Shown one piece after another: positions 8,576 to 17,394 of a DNA stretch of 64,000 nt. Origin of the DNA: Methylocaldum marinum (lineage in GTDB: Bacteria; Pseudomonadota; Gammaproteobacteria; Methylococcales; Methylococcaceae); contig NZ_AP017928.1 of the NCBI RefSeq assembly GCF_003584645.1, forward strand, positions 5,531,501-5,595,500, given 5' to 3'. How positions within the stretch are numbered: position 1 is the first letter of the stretch; every line of letters starts with the position of its first letter. Both the position numbers and the translations under genes were made by a program. The notes beneath the pieces are model-generated. The model searched no databases. It was given only the letters and a program-made list of their open reading frames with translations, and was not told the DNA's origin.

Positions 8576-9739
8576 CTAATCCGCATGGCGGAAGCGCCGC
8601 AATCGCCGGACCGCTTCCCGCAGGACGGCGTCGTCCTTCGCGAAACAGAACCGGATGAGATGCTCGCCCTTGCCGCCGCGATAAAACGCGCTCCCCGGCA
8701 CGGCGGCCACCCCGGTTTGCTCCAGGAGGGAAAGTGCGCCGGCTTTTGCGTTCGGATAACCGAAGCGTCCGATGTCGGCCAGGACGTAGTACGCGCCGCT
8801 CGGGATCGACGGCTCGATTCCGGCCGCCGCCAATCCTTCGCACAAGATGTCGCGCTTTTGCTGGTAGATGATCCGGAGTTGGTCGAAATACTCGGGCGAG
8901 GCCTGCAATCCTTCGAGGACGCCGTATTGCAAGGGTGTGGGGGCGCAGACATAGGCGAGGTCGTTGACCAGGTTGATGGCGGCGGCCAAGGGTTCCGGTG
9001 CCACGGCGTAGCCCAGCCGCCAACCCGTGATGCTGAAGGTCTTGGAGAACCCAAAAATGCTGATGGTACGTTCCCGGAGGCTGCCGACGGCGGCCGGAGA
9101 GATGTGTCGCCGGCCGTCGTAAGTGATGTATTCGTAGATTTCGTCGGTGATGACTAACAGGTCGTGCTCGGCGGCGACGCGCTCCGCGCGGCGGATTTCC
9201 TCCTCGCTTAGCATTTTGCCGCTGGGATTCGAAGGTGTGCAGAGAACGATCGCCCGCGTGTTGGGACGCACGGCGGCGCGCAAAGCCGCTTCCTCCAGCT
9301 CGAACGCGGGCTCGCGGAGCGTCAGGAAGTGAGGGTCCAGCCCGCACAGGCGGATGGTGTTGAGATGGTAGCCGTAATAGGGTTCCGGAAGCAGGGTGCC
9401 GTCGCCAGGATTGAGCAGGGCGGTGAGAGCTGCGAAAAAAGCTCCGGTCGCACCGTGAGTGACGACGATTTCCCGCTCGGGATCGGCTTCGAAGCCGTTA
9501 TCACGGAGGAGCTTGGCGGCGATGGCGCGGCGCAGATCGGCGATGCCTTCTGACTGGGAATAGCTATTGCGATTGGTCTGAATCGCCTCAAACGCGCCGT
9601 CCCGGACCGGGGCGGGAACCGGGAGATCGCCCAAACCCTGGCCGAGGTTGATGCCACCCACCCGCTCGCACTCGCGGGTCATGAGGCGAATATCGGAAGC
9701 CTGGAGGTCCGAGACGCGGCGGGAGAGCGGAAAATTCAT
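8576..9739 (-). CDS. Pyridoxal-phosphate aminotransferase, class I/II
   Basis: A 387-residue fold-type I enzyme. The PLP lysine lies in FGFSKTFSITGWRLGY, the cofactor Asp/Tyr in VITDEIYEYITYDG, and the carboxylate-binding arginine in HLIRFCFA. Overall it resembles aspartate/methionine/kynurenine-type aminotransferases; I cannot fix the amino acid. It starts 12 bases after the peptide deformylase, so it is the last gene of the TauD-nitroreductase-deformylase operon. Confidence 0.9.
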   Translation of the reverse strand: MNFPLSRRVSDLQASDIRLMTRECERVGGINLGQGLGDLPVPAPVRDGAFEAIQTNRNSYSQSEGIADLRRAIAAKLLRDNGFEADPEREIVVTHGATGAFFAALTALLNPGDGTLLPEPYYGYHLNTIRLCGLDPHFLTLREPAFELEEAALRAAVRPNTRAIVLCTPSNPSGKMLSEEEIRRAERVAAEHDLLVITDEIYEYITYDGRRHISPAAVGSLRERTISIFGFSKTFSITGWRLGYAVAPEPLAAAINLVNDLAYVCAPTPLQYGVLEGLQASPEYFDQLRIIYQQKRDILCEGLAAAGIEPSIPSGAYYVLADIGRFGYPNAKAGALSLLEQTGVAAVPGSAFYRGGKGEHLIRFCFAKDDAVLREAVRRLRRFRHAD

Positions 9740-9751
9740 GGCAGGCTCCGC

Positions 9752-10345
9752 TTATGGCGCCTCGGGCGCGACCACGCGATCGTCTCGATATCGATCGTAA
9801 TTCTCGAAAGTGCTGAAAGAACGCGAGTCCATGCGGTCCAGGTACAGCCGGCCGTGCAGATGATCGATTTCGTGCTGGAGAATGCGTGCGTACCAGCCGC
9901 GGGCTTCGATAGTCCGTAGCTGGCCACGGTGATCCAGGCAGGTCACTCGCACCGACCGGGCCCGTTCGACCTTGGCCAGGAATCCGGTCACGCTTAGGCA
10001 GCCTTCGTAAAAGGTCGCCGTATCCTGGGAATATTCGACGATTTCCGGATTGACGATGACATGGAAGGGAATCGGCACTCGTTCCCGCACCGCGAGTTCT
10101 TCCTCGCTGAGTTTCCCGTTCTGGTATTCTTGCCGGTCCTCGATCACCGCCAGTTGCAGCGGCAGACCGACTTGGGGCGCGGCGAGGCCGACACCCGGTG
10201 CATCCCGTAGGGTTTCCCGCATGTGTTCGATCAAGTCCTGGATTTCCTTGCTCAGGATTTCTTCCGCGCTCAAAGGCCGGGCTCGCTGTCGCAACACGGG
10301 TTCGCCAGCCTGGACGATTTTCAGCCGTAGAGAGAGATTCGACAT
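9752..10345 (-). CDS. def: Peptide deformylase
   Basis: A 197-residue metal-dependent deformylase. All three motifs are present: GVGLAAPQVG, EGCLSV (metal cysteine) and QHEIDHL (two metal histidines and the catalytic glutamate). ATG 10345 gives the usual N-terminus (LRLKIVQAGEPVLRQ); a longer frame upstream is the shadow of the nitroreductase. It begins 11 bases after that gene. The usual housekeeping def neighbours (fmt, dprA) are absent, so this is likely an accessory second copy. The C-terminus is longer than in E. coli Def. Confidence 0.92.
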   Translation of the reverse strand: MSNLSLRLKIVQAGEPVLRQRARPLSAEEILSKEIQDLIEHMRETLRDAPGVGLAAPQVGLPLQLAVIEDRQEYQNGKLSEEELAVRERVPIPFHVIVNPEIVEYSQDTATFYEGCLSVTGFLAKVERARSVRVTCLDHRGQLRTIEARGWYARILQHEIDHLHGRLYLDRMDSRSFSTFENYDRYRDDRVVAPEAP

Positions 10346-10356
10346 GGCGATCCCTC

Positions 10357-11178
10357 TCAGCGCAGTTTGAAGCCGAGGGCGTTCAGCGCTTCCTTGAGGC
10401 GGGCGCGGCTGGCGAGCTTTTCGGGACCGGACACGCGCCGGGCGGAATGCTCCGACCAGTCTCCGGGCGTCGCCATGTCTTGTTCGGCGTAGAACGCCGC
10501 CATAATCCGGTCGTAACGCCGAACGGCGTCGTCTTGGCTTTCCAGGGTATAGGTTTCCCGGTGCAGGACCGCGTCCTGAGGCAGGCGCGGTTTGATGGCC
10601 GGAGTCACCTGCGGGTCGGGGTGGCCGACCACCAGGCCGAAGACGGGAAACACGCTTTCCGGCAGATTCAGTTCGGCTGCGACCTGCTCCGGATGATTGC
10701 GCAGGGCTCCGATGTAGACCGTGCCGAGTCCCAGGGATTCCGCCGCGATCACGGCGTTCTGCGCGGCGAGCGCGGCGTCCACCGTGGCCATCACGAACAT
10801 CTCGAAATAATCGAGCCCCTCGGCGGGAATGTCCCGCTGCGCGGCGACCCGGCGCAGCCGCGCGAGATCCGCCAGCCACGCCAAGAACAAGGGCGCCTGC
10901 CGGATATGGGCCTGGTCTCCGGCCAGAACCGAGAGTCGCTGCCGCCGTTCGGCGTCCTCGACCGCCACCGCGCTCCAGAGTTGCAGATTGGACGAACTGG
11001 CGGCCGATTGCGCCGCGGCTACCAGGGTTTCCAGGGTGCCGGGAGGTAGCGGTTTGGACGAATAGGCCCGCACCGAACGGTGCGACAACAGCCTCTCCAG
11101 AACGGGATTCCAGCTGATGTCGGGAACGGTCTCTTCACGACCGTAACGGGCTTTGAGCAGGTTCAAAGCTTCGCTCAT
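10357..11178 (-). CDS. Nitroreductase family protein (NfsA-like)
   Basis: A 273-residue FMN-dependent nitroreductase-fold protein with HRSVRAYSSKPLPPGTLETLV (FMN-binding arginines) and the AAESLGLGTVYIGALRNHP motif of the NfsA/Frp branch. The C-terminal YYDRIM-like region (RRYDRIMAAFY) fits oxygen-insensitive NADPH reductases. It begins 18 bases after the TauD-type dioxygenase, so it is co-expressed. It may supply reduced flavin, or act on flavin or nitro substrates; the natural substrate is unknown. Confidence 0.88.
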   Translation of the reverse strand: MSEALNLLKARYGREETVPDISWNPVLERLLSHRSVRAYSSKPLPPGTLETLVAAAQSAASSSNLQLWSAVAVEDAERRQRLSVLAGDQAHIRQAPLFLAWLADLARLRRVAAQRDIPAEGLDYFEMFVMATVDAALAAQNAVIAAESLGLGTVYIGALRNHPEQVAAELNLPESVFPVFGLVVGHPDPQVTPAIKPRLPQDAVLHRETYTLESQDDAVRRYDRIMAAFYAEQDMATPGDWSEHSARRVSGPEKLASRARLKEALNALGFKLR

Positions 11179-11196
11179 GATGTGTCCTCGTCGGTT

Positions 11197-12099
11197 TCAA
11201 AAGGGCCGGCCTCCGGCGAGACTGATGCGTTTCATCACGCGCCGAAGCTCGGCAGGGAAAGCGGTCCGCGCGTGAGCCGTGGCTTGGTTGTCCCAGAACA
11301 CGATGTCGCCCACGCTCCAGCGGTGGCGATAGGCGAAGCGAGGCTCCTTGAGATGCGCGCGCAATCGTTCGATCAGCGCGGCGCCTTTCTCGGGAGGCCA
11401 GCCTACCACTTCCACCTCGGTGTCGGTGCTCAGATAAAGGAGCTTTCGGCCGCTGTCCGGATGGGTGCGCACCAAAGGATGCGGGAAGGCCTCGCTGCTC
11501 GGCGGAGCGCTGGGGTCGAGCCGATATTTGGGACGCGGTTCGCCCGGCTTCCGCTTGAAAGGATTGTAGGTGATGAGTTGCAAGCCGTCGATCTCGCGCT
11601 TGGTGCTTTCATCCAAGGTATCGTAGGCCAAGGCCAGGTTGAACCAGGTGGTATCGCCACCGATATCGGGGACCTCTAGCGCGTAGAGCAAGGAAGCGCT
11701 GGACGGATAGGGCGTCCACTGATGGTCGATATGCGGGTGTAATTCACCGTTCCCGGTATAGCCGCCTTCGACGTTGGCGATGGGGACGATGTCAGGGGTT
11801 TTGCCTTCGGCGTCGGAAGCCAGAACCGGGATCTCTTTCGGCGGCACGAAAATGGCGCCGAAATAAGTGGCGAAGCGCAGGAATTCGTCGTCTGTCAGGG
11901 TCTGGCCCTGAAAGATCAGGATGTGATGGTCGATGATGGCCTGCTTGAGCCGGAATATGGTCAGGGGGTCGACCGGGCGGCTGGCGCCGATGCCGGTGAC
12001 GAAGGCGCCGAGAGGGCCCCCGGTCGGCCGAATCGTGACGGATTGCTGGATCGAATATTGCCGATCGGTGTGCGCATGAAAATCGGGTGCGGTGGACAT
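11197..12099 (-). CDS. TauD/TfdA-family Fe(II)/2-oxoglutarate dioxygenase
   Basis: A 300-residue protein with the iron facial triad: His123 and Asp125 in HPHIDHQW, and the distal His in NQATAHARTAFP. The 2-oxoglutarate arginine is probably in RRVMKRISL. Relatives include taurine dioxygenase TauD, which releases sulfite from taurine, and the alkyl sulfatase AtsK. In this sulfur-rich context either role fits; I do not assign the symbol. ATG 12099 follows CCAGGAGC. It heads a four-gene operon and lies after a terminator that closes fae. Confidence 0.88.
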   Translation of the reverse strand: MSTAPDFHAHTDRQYSIQQSVTIRPTGGPLGAFVTGIGASRPVDPLTIFRLKQAIIDHHILIFQGQTLTDDEFLRFATYFGAIFVPPKEIPVLASDAEGKTPDIVPIANVEGGYTGNGELHPHIDHQWTPYPSSASLLYALEVPDIGGDTTWFNLALAYDTLDESTKREIDGLQLITYNPFKRKPGEPRPKYRLDPSAPPSSEAFPHPLVRTHPDSGRKLLYLSTDTEVEVVGWPPEKGAALIERLRAHLKEPRFAYRHRWSVGDIVFWDNQATAHARTAFPAELRRVMKRISLAGGRPF

Positions 12100-12133
12100 G
12101 GTTTGCTCCTGGGGTGAATGATGTACTCCTCGG

Positions 12134-12159
12134 CAAAAGGAACCTGCCCGAAGGCAGGT
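12134..12159 (-). terminator. Intrinsic terminator of fae
   Basis: On the minus strand ACCTGCC-TTCG-GGCAGGT, a seven-pair stem with a stable UUCG tetraloop, is followed by TCCTTTT. It lies 37 bases after the fae stop and before the TauD operon, separating the two units. Confidence 0.8.
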
Positions 12160-12195
12160 GTCGAGAGGAGGAGCCGCATGCGGGAAACGTCGGGC

Positions 12196-12708
12196 TTATC
12201 GGTGTGCCTGGAACGGATGATCGACTGAGCGCTTTCGCTCGATAACCTCGGAGATGCTGGGTTCGCCCTTCACGGCGCGCTTGATCGCCTCGCGGGTGGC
12301 GGCGTAGTTGTAGTCCTGGATCTTGTGGTCGTCCTCGGCCAGCCAATGGATGAACACTCCGACTGAAATGAAGAGGTCCTCGGCTTCGTTGGCGGGAATC
12401 GTGCCGTCTTCCACCGAATCGGCCACCGCCAGAGCGACGCCGCGCTGGGCCGGTCCGAACAACTGGGTCGCCTGCTTGCCGTTCTTGAGGGTGACCTTGT
12501 TGAACAGAATGGTGTGTGGTTTGACCGGGAGATTCGGCGCGACCACGGCCAGCAGGGTGGTGAAGCCGTCTTTGTTGTTGACCAGTGCGTTGGCGAAAGC
12601 GGACTCGGCGGCGCTGCCGCGCGGTCCCAGGATGAGATCGATATGGGCGATCTCGTCGCCTTCGCCGACCAGCGCTTCGCCGATCAAAAGCTTGTCGATT
12701 TTGCTCAC
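12196..12708 (-). CDS. fae: Formaldehyde-activating enzyme
   Basis: A 170-residue enzyme that condenses formaldehyde with tetrahydromethanopterin in the cytoplasm. Length and sequence are those of canonical Fae: KIDKLLIGEALVGEGDEIAHIDL with the catalytic histidine, then LGPRGSAAESAFANAL and FGPAQRGVALAVADSVE. The start is the GTG at 12708, with GAGGAA upstream; it gives the exact family N-terminus, whereas longer readings add 47 non-conserved residues. The gene has its own promoter region and terminator. It is the strongest marker that the host is a methylotroph. Within this island it could also absorb formaldehyde released from methanesulfonate (inference). Confidence 0.95.
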   Translation of the reverse strand: MSKIDKLLIGEALVGEGDEIAHIDLILGPRGSAAESAFANALVNNKDGFTTLLAVVAPNLPVKPHTILFNKVTLKNGKQATQLFGPAQRGVALAVADSVEDGTIPANEAEDLFISVGVFIHWLAEDDHKIQDYNYAATREAIKRAVKGEPSISEVIERKRSVDHPFQAHR

Positions 12709-12757
12709 GTCAAGTTCCTCGGATTGGAAAATAAAAGACGTCCGAGCGGCCGGTGCT

Positions 12758-12864
12758 CTCCGAAAACATGCCACTCGCGGAAATGTCGACGGACCGCGCG
12801 TGACCGGAGTACAACCGCCGGAGCCGCCCGGGCGGATAAGTATTCCCAATCAGAAACCATGCCA
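12758..12864 (-). promoter_or_regulatory. Two TGGCATG boxes upstream of fae
   Basis: On the minus strand TGGCATGGTTTCTGAT (12864-12849) and TGGCATGTTTTCGGAG (12773-12758) share the -24 half of the sigma-54 promoters seen elsewhere in the window, but the -12 GC is replaced (GA in both). They lie about 140 and 50 bases before the GTG start. They may be weak sigma-54 sites or binding sites of another factor. Confidence 0.35.
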
Positions 12865-12995
12865 GCGCGGAAGTGCCTGAATCCTGGGGGGATTCTCGCC
12901 GTCCGCGGGCCGGCTGTGTTTACCTTTCAACAGCGCCTGTTTTGTCTTTGTTGGCGGGGCAGCAGAAGTTCGTACGGATACGGACCCCTACTAAC

Positions 12996-13394
12996 GGTTC
13001 CGGGAAAAATCGGGCCCTTCGGCGAGTTCGGTGCGAACGGTTGTAATCGGACCAAATGATTCTGTTCGTGCTGCGCCTGTCGAAGCATGAACCTAAATCC
13101 GGTAGTTGCATACAACCTGAAACGCGCGAGGCCCTCATCCCCAGCCCTTCTCCCAGAGGGAGAAGGGCGTTTAGCTCGTAGGGTGCCGGACCAGGATGGT
13201 CCGGCATGAGCCGCACCGATGCACCGCGAATGATGCCTGTCCTGAGCCTTGTCGAAGGGCGGTTCACTTCGTTCACCACATCCTACGAGCTGTACTCAGG
13301 GCTCCGGGAAAAATTGCGCTTCGACGGGTTCGGCGCGAATGGTTCTGATCGGATCAATTGGTTCCATTCGTGCCGCGCCTGGAGAAGCATGAAC
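12996..13394 (+). repeat. Direct duplication (12996-13092 and 13300-13394) around two palindromic elements
   Basis: Two copies of about 96 bases share CCGGGAAAAAT, GAGTTCGG/GGGTTCGG, ATCGGA and GCGCC...GAAGCATGAAC, with roughly three quarters identity by eye. Between them lie a partial copy of the element found at 17181-17365 (13089-13171) and a palindrome bounded by GCTCGTAGG/CCTACGAGC (13174-13290). The intergenic region 12865-13540 otherwise holds no credible gene. Confidence 0.55.
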
Positions 13395-13540
13395 GGAGTA
13401 GCTTTTTCGAGACGCCCATCAGATTTTTCACGTGTCGTGAGGCTGCCTCGATATTCTTCATTTTCTTCGCCGTTGATCGGTACACTCTTGCCTGTCGGTT
13501 GGCGCTAACTTTCTTCCTGCAATCAAAGGTAACCACGCCC

Positions 13541-14197
13541 ATGAAAAGCATCGTCATGAATCAGACGCTATACGACTACCTGCTTTCGGTGTCGCTTCGC
13601 GAACCGGACGTGTTGAGAGCGCTGCGCGAGGAGGCGGCGACGCATCCCTATGGCGGCATGCAGATCGCGCCGGAACAGGGGCAGTTCATGGCGTTACTGG
13701 CGGAACTCGTCGGCGCGCGGAACGTGCTCGAAATCGGGGTGTTCACCGGATACAGTTCCACCCGTCTGGCTCTTGCCCTGCCGCCCGAGGGGCGCATTAC
13801 GGCCTGTGATATCAACGAGGAATTTACGGCAACGGCGCGCCGTCATTGGCAGCGGGCCGGGGTTGAAGACAAGATCGATTTGCGGCTCGGCCCTGCGCTC
13901 GACACCCTGGACGGGCTCATCGCCGAGGGTCGTGGCGGTACTTACGACCTGGCCTTCATCGATGCCGACAAGGAGAACTACGACGGATATTACGAGCGGG
14001 CGTTACAACTCCTGCGCACGGGTGGGCTGGTGCTGATCGACAACGTCTTGTGGGGTGGTAAGGTCGCGGACCCGGCTGTGAACGATGCCGACACCGCCGC
14101 CATCCGGGCGCTGAATCAAAAACTTCACACCGATCCGCGCGTCTCGGTCAGTCTATTGCCCATCGCCGATGGTCTCATGCTGGCGCGGAAGCGCTGA
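13541..14197 (+). CDS. Class I SAM-dependent O-methyltransferase
   Basis: A 218-residue protein of the catechol/caffeoyl-CoA O-methyltransferase family. SAM motif I is NVLEIGVFTGYSSTRLA, the metal-binding acidic residues lie in FIDADKENYDGYYE and LIDNVLWGGKV, and the N-terminus has the family MQIAPEQGQFM loop. It probably methylates a catechol-like hydroxyl using a divalent cation. ATG 13541 is preceded by AAAGGT; a second ATG five codons later is also possible. It stands alone in a repeat-rich region and converges on the lipoprotein gene. Confidence 0.9.
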   Translation: MKSIVMNQTLYDYLLSVSLREPDVLRALREEAATHPYGGMQIAPEQGQFMALLAELVGARNVLEIGVFTGYSSTRLALALPPEGRITACDINEEFTATARRHWQRAGVEDKIDLRLGPALDTLDGLIAEGRGGTYDLAFIDADKENYDGYYERALQLLRTGGLVLIDNVLWGGKVADPAVNDADTAAIRALNQKLHTDPRVSVSLLPIADGLMLARKR

Positions 14198-14239
14198 TGG
14201 CGGACGAGCTCACCCGTATCCCGATACGGCGTACGACGT

Positions 14240-14902
14240 TTAACGGTCCGGGGTAAATCGCAGGCTTTCGAAGGCCTTGGTCACCTCGTCCCAGGTTGCC
14301 GGGCTTGCGAACCGCGGCATCACTCGCACGGATCTTTCGTTGAAGAACATCTGAATCAACCTTCCGGGATCGTCGGGATGACGGCAAACGATGCCATGGT
14401 CGGAAAAGGCCAGTTCGGGCTCCCGGAGTTGCGCCCCGTTGCGGGCAATCTGTAAGGCCTCGTACTTGGCGCAGACCGCATCGTGAAAGCGGTGCGGCTC
14501 GGTGTCCAGTTGTACCAGGGCGAGAAGAGACGATCCGGCATAGAAGGCCGGCGGACCGCCCATGCGTTTCGCCAGGAACCGTTCGACTCCGGCGGCGAAA
14601 TCCGAGTCGCTTTGGCGGGCAAGTTCCTCGGCGGGAAGCGTCCGGACGCCCAGCGAAGCCGTGATGACGGCGTCGGCCGGGCTACGTTGCGCGGTCTCCT
14701 CCGAGGCTTTCAGGAACACGATTTCGTCGTGCGTGCTTCTCACGATATACCAGCCGGTGGTTTGCGGAAACGAAGCGGCGAATCCCTGGCCGTCGATTCG
14801 TCCGTCCATCGTTTCGGCGGGCTTCAACGCCCGATAGCTCGCACACCCCAAGATCGTGGAAGCCATACCGGCAACAAGTAGAAATTTCGCGCTGATATGC
14901 AT
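14240..14902 (-). CDS. Uncharacterised lipoprotein
   Basis: A 220-residue protein with a lipoprotein signal: a short basic N-terminus, a hydrophobic stretch, and lipobox ILGC with the modified cysteine near residue 20. The mature part has no motif I recognise. It contains one central YAGSSLLALVQL segment and ends in a FESLRF motif common in small periplasmic proteins. It is convergent with the O-methyltransferase, 42 bases away, and has no operon partner. Function unknown; location (inner leaflet of the outer membrane or periplasmic face) is inferred from the signal. Confidence 0.75.
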   Translation of the reverse strand: MHISAKFLLVAGMASTILGCASYRALKPAETMDGRIDGQGFAASFPQTTGWYIVRSTHDEIVFLKASEETAQRSPADAVITASLGVRTLPAEELARQSDSDFAAGVERFLAKRMGGPPAFYAGSSLLALVQLDTEPHRFHDAVCAKYEALQIARNGAQLREPELAFSDHGIVCRHPDDPGRLIQMFFNERSVRVMPRFASPATWDEVTKAFESLRFTPDR

Positions 14903-15335
14903 CCGTGCCTCCTTGCCGCGTAACAGCGACTATCTTTCCGCGCTTCTACTAAAAATCAGACTGGCGCGCCGGTTCGCGGTTCCTATTAACCCGGACAATC
15001 AATATCGGCCGGGTTAATCCGGGGCAGGGACGCCCCGGCGCGGCAACCAGCCGCGTGAGCCCAGGCCGGGCGTGTACCGGCCTAGGCGTCGGCCCGTAAA
15101 TATCAGGAGGGTATTTACGGGCCTGATTAATAATCGGGCGAATCGGCCTGTCATTTCGGCAACAGGCCGTCAGCAGCCGCTGTTGCACCGCCAACAGTCC
15201 CAAGCTTTTATCTTCCTAGAGCGATTTCACTTTGTTTATACGGTATAACCGGCGTTGCGGAGGTCTTTACGCACGCGGACATCTTCCCGGCCCTGTTCGG
15301 CAGCGGCGTGCGGTGGGTTACGGCCTATCGGCCTA

Positions 15336-15488
15336 ATTCCAAATCGCTTTCAATAAGGCATTAAGGCATTCATTTTTGTAGGGTGGGTTCGGCCGCGAGG
15401 CCGTAACCCACCGAGGGACCTCGAATCGGTGGGTTACGCTGCGTTAACCCACTCTACGATTAATGTTCACTCGAATGCCGAATGGAAT
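15336..15488 (+). repeat. MITE-like element, family B, short copy
   Basis: 153 bases from ATTCCAAATCGCTTTCAA to GAATGCCGAATGGAAT. The core reads GTAGGGTGGGTT...GTAACCCACCGA...GGTGGGTTACG and ends CTCTACGATTAATGTTCACTCG. Two larger copies exist at 44798-45050 and 52610-53369. This is the ancestral-looking version without the 24-bp units. In the 924-base gap 14903-15826, the stretch 14985-15235 is rich in GGCC/CCGG palindromes but has no gene I can support. Confidence 0.65.
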
Positions 15489-15522
15489 AACCCGCCCTAC
15501 CTAGCTTCCCGTTCCCTTTCAC

Positions 15523-15710
15523 TAAAGGGAGTTCTGATGAAGTCTCCAGTGGGAAAAGCGATCTGTGCAACGGATTGATCTAAACGGCCCTCACCCAACC
15601 CAATCACTCCGCACTTTCCCTGTGCGGAGCCGCAAGCGGCGCTTACGCGTGCAAATCGGCAGTCCTGCCGATTTGTCCCAGCGGGAGAGGGCTTATTCAG
15701 AGCTTCCTTA
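15523..15710. repeat. MITE-like element, family A, copy 2 (with internal insertion)
   Basis: Ends TAAAGGGAGTTCTGA and TCAGAGCTTCCTTA bound 188 bases. The core CTGTGCAACGGATTGATC and GGCCCTCACCCAACC are shared with the copy at 57109-57224. Compared with the other two copies it has about 70 extra bases in the middle, including a GTGCGGAGCCGCAAGCGGCGC hairpin region. Confidence 0.6.
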
Positions 15711-15757
15711 AAGATGAAGACGCTCTAAAAACTTGCGTAAAGGCGCCGTTCCGCCTT

Positions 15758-15773
15758 TGGCACAGGCTGTGCA
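15758..15773 (+). promoter_or_regulatory. Sigma-54 promoter candidate upstream of the MFS carrier
   Basis: TGGCACAGGCTGTGCA keeps TGGCAC, TGCA and the GG-N10-GC spacing, 54 bases before the MFS ATG. It also contains the perfect palindrome GCACAGGCTGTGC, so a repressor operator is an alternative reading. Confidence 0.5.
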
Positions 15774-15826
15774 TCCGATGGGAATCATCGACCATTTCGA
15801 GCTCTGACTCCTTGCCATAGAAACTC

Positions 15827-17110
15827 ATGGAGCATTCCGGCACCTCTGCCTCCATCTCCCGCCGCGTGCGGAATTTCATGCTGCTGGCAGCCCTCAACGG
15901 CACGATCATCGGCCTGGTCGGCGTCGCCGCGCCGCTGTTCGCTTTGTCCCTAGACGCTTCGACCTTCGAAATCGGCATGGTGACAGGCGTCTTGCCCTTA
16001 GGGATCGGAATCATGAGCATTCCCATCGGCATGGCCATAGACCGCTTCGGCGGGAGGCGGGTGTTCGCGTTCGGTAGTGCGCTCGGAGGAATCGCTTTCC
16101 TGCTGGTTTCACGGGCCGCCAGCCCCGGTTGGCTGATCGCGGCCACAGTTCTCGCCAGTCCCGCCGTGCCCATGCATTTCCTTTCCATCCAGAGCGACTT
16201 CTTTCACTATCTGAACACGACGAGCAAGCGCAAGGCCGGATGGATTCGGGCCACGCAGATGGGGGGGGCGGTGGCGTTCGGGCCTTTGCTGGCGAGCGTC
16301 CTGATCGGTTTTCTCGATTATTCGACGCTTTACGTCCTGGTGGCCTTGTCTTTCGTCCTGATGCTGCCGCTTGGGGCCAAGGTGCTGACCGGGCACCGCG
16401 ATGCCTTCGCGTGGCGTTCGTCTTCTCACGGGAAGCCGGTGCTCGAACAGCTCAAGGCGCTCTTCGGCCATCGGGAGATTGCGGAGACCAGTCTGATCGC
16501 CTTCGCCACCTTCGGCGCCTCCTCCTTCTACGGCGCCTTCATCCTGATCATCGCCATCGAACGGTTCGATCTCTCCGAGGCAGCGGCGGCGCCGCTGATT
16601 CTGGGGCAGGGCGTCAGCTACATCGCGGCTTTGCTCTTTCTGGGAGGCGCCCTGGAAACCTTGGGACGGCATGTTTACTACCGGGCGGCCTACGCGGTGG
16701 CCGTGTTGGGGCTGGTGCTGCTCGGGTTCGCCGAGAGGCTGCCGGCTCTTTGGATAGGCGCGGTTCTGTTGGGACTCGGTCTGGGCATGGTGGCGGTCGC
16801 CAATGTGGTCCGCCAGGCCGCCGTCAGCGATCTGCTCGGACGCGGCAACGTGGCCGGCGCCGGCAATCCGCCCGCGGCTCTCGGCGCCTGGGCCGGGGCG
16901 TTCGTCGGCGGCGCGCTGGGCGGCTGGATCGGCTTGCAGAACGTCTTCCTGGTGTTCATCGGCAGCTTCGCGGTGTTGTTCTGGTTCGAACTGCCGCGCC
17001 CAACCCGAGACAAGGTCCGCGCTTCGTTAGCCGGCCTCGCGGTATCCGTTCCGCTTGCTCGCCGTTTGGGCGTCCCGGCTGAAGGTGTGGAGAGGAGAGT
17101 GTCGGAATGA
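15827..17110 (+). CDS. Major facilitator superfamily transporter
   Basis: A 427-residue inner-membrane protein with about 12 hydrophobic segments and the MFS loop 2-3 signature in degenerate form (PIGMAIDRFGGRRVF). The substrate is not inferable. No strong Shine-Dalgarno precedes ATG 15827 (CATAGAAACTC), and an internal start at MLLAALNG (residue 18) would remove part of the cytoplasmic tail. It is monocistronic; a sigma-54-type site lies upstream and a repeat element separates it from the sulfatase operon. Confidence 0.8.
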   Translation: MEHSGTSASISRRVRNFMLLAALNGTIIGLVGVAAPLFALSLDASTFEIGMVTGVLPLGIGIMSIPIGMAIDRFGGRRVFAFGSALGGIAFLLVSRAASPGWLIAATVLASPAVPMHFLSIQSDFFHYLNTTSKRKAGWIRATQMGGAVAFGPLLASVLIGFLDYSTLYVLVALSFVLMLPLGAKVLTGHRDAFAWRSSSHGKPVLEQLKALFGHREIAETSLIAFATFGASSFYGAFILIIAIERFDLSEAAAAPLILGQGVSYIAALLFLGGALETLGRHVYYRAAYAVAVLGLVLLGFAERLPALWIGAVLLGLGLGMVAVANVVRQAAVSDLLGRGNVAGAGNPPAALGAWAGAFVGGALGGWIGLQNVFLVFIGSFAVLFWFELPRPTRDKVRASLAGLAVSVPLARRLGVPAEGVERRVSE

Positions 17111-17180
17111 GCCTTCGCTCTTCGATCCCCGCCGCTAGTTTCGAACGCCGTTTCCCGATCGACGAGGGAGCGAACTTTTC

Positions 17181-17365
17181 ATCCTAAAAACCGCAGTTGT
17201 CTTTCCGAAATGACCGCAATGCCCCATCAGCCGCCGCATTCCCTCACCCCAACCCCTCTCCCAGAGGGCGAGGGGCTCAACGCCCTTCTCCCTTTGGGAG
17301 AAGGGCTGGGGATGAGAGCCTGGCGCGGTTCAGGTGGTATCCAACGGCCGGATTTAGGTTCATCG
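17181..17365 (+). repeat. Interspersed element, family C, copy 1
   Basis: 185 bases, nearly identical to the reverse complement of 25980-26164. It starts ATCCTAAAAACCGCAGTTG and ends CCGGATTTAGGTTCATCG, with two inner hairpins built from CCCTCTCCCAGAGGGCGAGGGG-type arms. Its right edge is 30 bases before the sulfatase ATG, so it forms most of that gene's upstream region. Confidence 0.7.
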
Positions 17366-17394
17366 TTTTCATCCACCCAAGGACACTTCCCGAC

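Noticed and set aside
14949..15203. Small minus-strand frame in the 14.9-15.2 kb gap
   Set aside because: Composed of GGCC-rich palindromic DNA, Pro/Arg-rich, with no start signal or homologous look.
17197..17394. N-terminal extension of the sulfatase
   Set aside because: The in-frame extension is the family C repeat read as protein; the signal peptide begins at 17395.
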